DNA from: Pseudopedobacter sp. | GTDB taxonomy: Bacteria > Bacteroidota > Bacteroidia > Sphingobacteriales > Sphingobacteriaceae | Length of the DNA stretch: 15,268 nucleotides | Assembly (NCBI GenBank): GCA_014378285.1 | Contig: JACMNZ010000567.1 | Location: forward strand, 1 to 15,268 | Reading direction: 5' to 3' | In this document: positions 15,203-15,268 of the stretch, one piece after another | Numbering within the stretch: the stretch's first letter is position 1 | Layout: the number at the start of each line of letters is the position of its first letter | Notes under the pieces: model-generated | Database searches by the model: none | Told to the model about the DNA's origin: nothing | What the model saw: only the letters and a program-made list of their open reading frames with translations | Made by a program: the position numbers and the translations under genes

Positions 15203-15268
15203 TTTCCAAGCTCATTTAACGTTTTTACTCGCTAGCAGAGGCTCATCTAACTATAAAAATAAATTTTA

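Overview
The window looks like chromosomal DNA of a Flavobacterium-type member of the Bacteroidota. It is AT-rich, its genes lack clear Shine-Dalgarno sequences, several possible promoters carry the flavobacterial -7 box TAnnTTTG, one protein carries a type IX secretion (T9SS) sorting tail, and the Era and Der GTPases are of the expected sizes. The assignment rests on these traits and on recognising the families, not on a database match.

Left and centre (1-12298) is an accessory locus read entirely on the minus strand, so it is transcribed from right to left. In that order it holds: a 148-residue secreted protein with one YD-like motif and a T9SS type A sorting tail; a 3493-residue secreted Rhs/YD-repeat protein; a 121-residue lipoprotein starting 3 bases after the giant's stop; a second lipoprotein gene broken by one in-frame stop codon; and the start of a further secreted protein that runs off the left edge. 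The giant combines an adhesin-like front half, an SpvB-type domain, FG-GAP repeats, a long YD-repeat shell ending in the Rhs core signature, a Gly/Ala-rich hydrophobic segment, an EF-hand-like loop and an unrecognised C-terminal tip of about 120 residues. This is the layout of a polymorphic toxin built on the TcB/TcC 'cocoon' plan, with the adjacent lipoprotein as the best immunity candidate. The giant has no sorting tail of its own, which makes the small upstream protein interesting as a possible partner in export or anchoring.

The junction (12299-12811) is an AT-rich gap holding a perfect 24-bp palindrome, a short dyad, possible promoter boxes, and the 3' half of a tRNA-Met gene whose 5' half is missing, followed by a strong terminator. 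A tRNA 3' half left between accessory and housekeeping DNA is what site-specific integration leaves behind. The locus may therefore be the right end of an integrated island, although no integrase is in view.

Right (12812-15202) is ordinary core genome on the plus strand: era (30S assembly) and der (50S assembly), separated by 195 bases that contain a plausible promoter for der.
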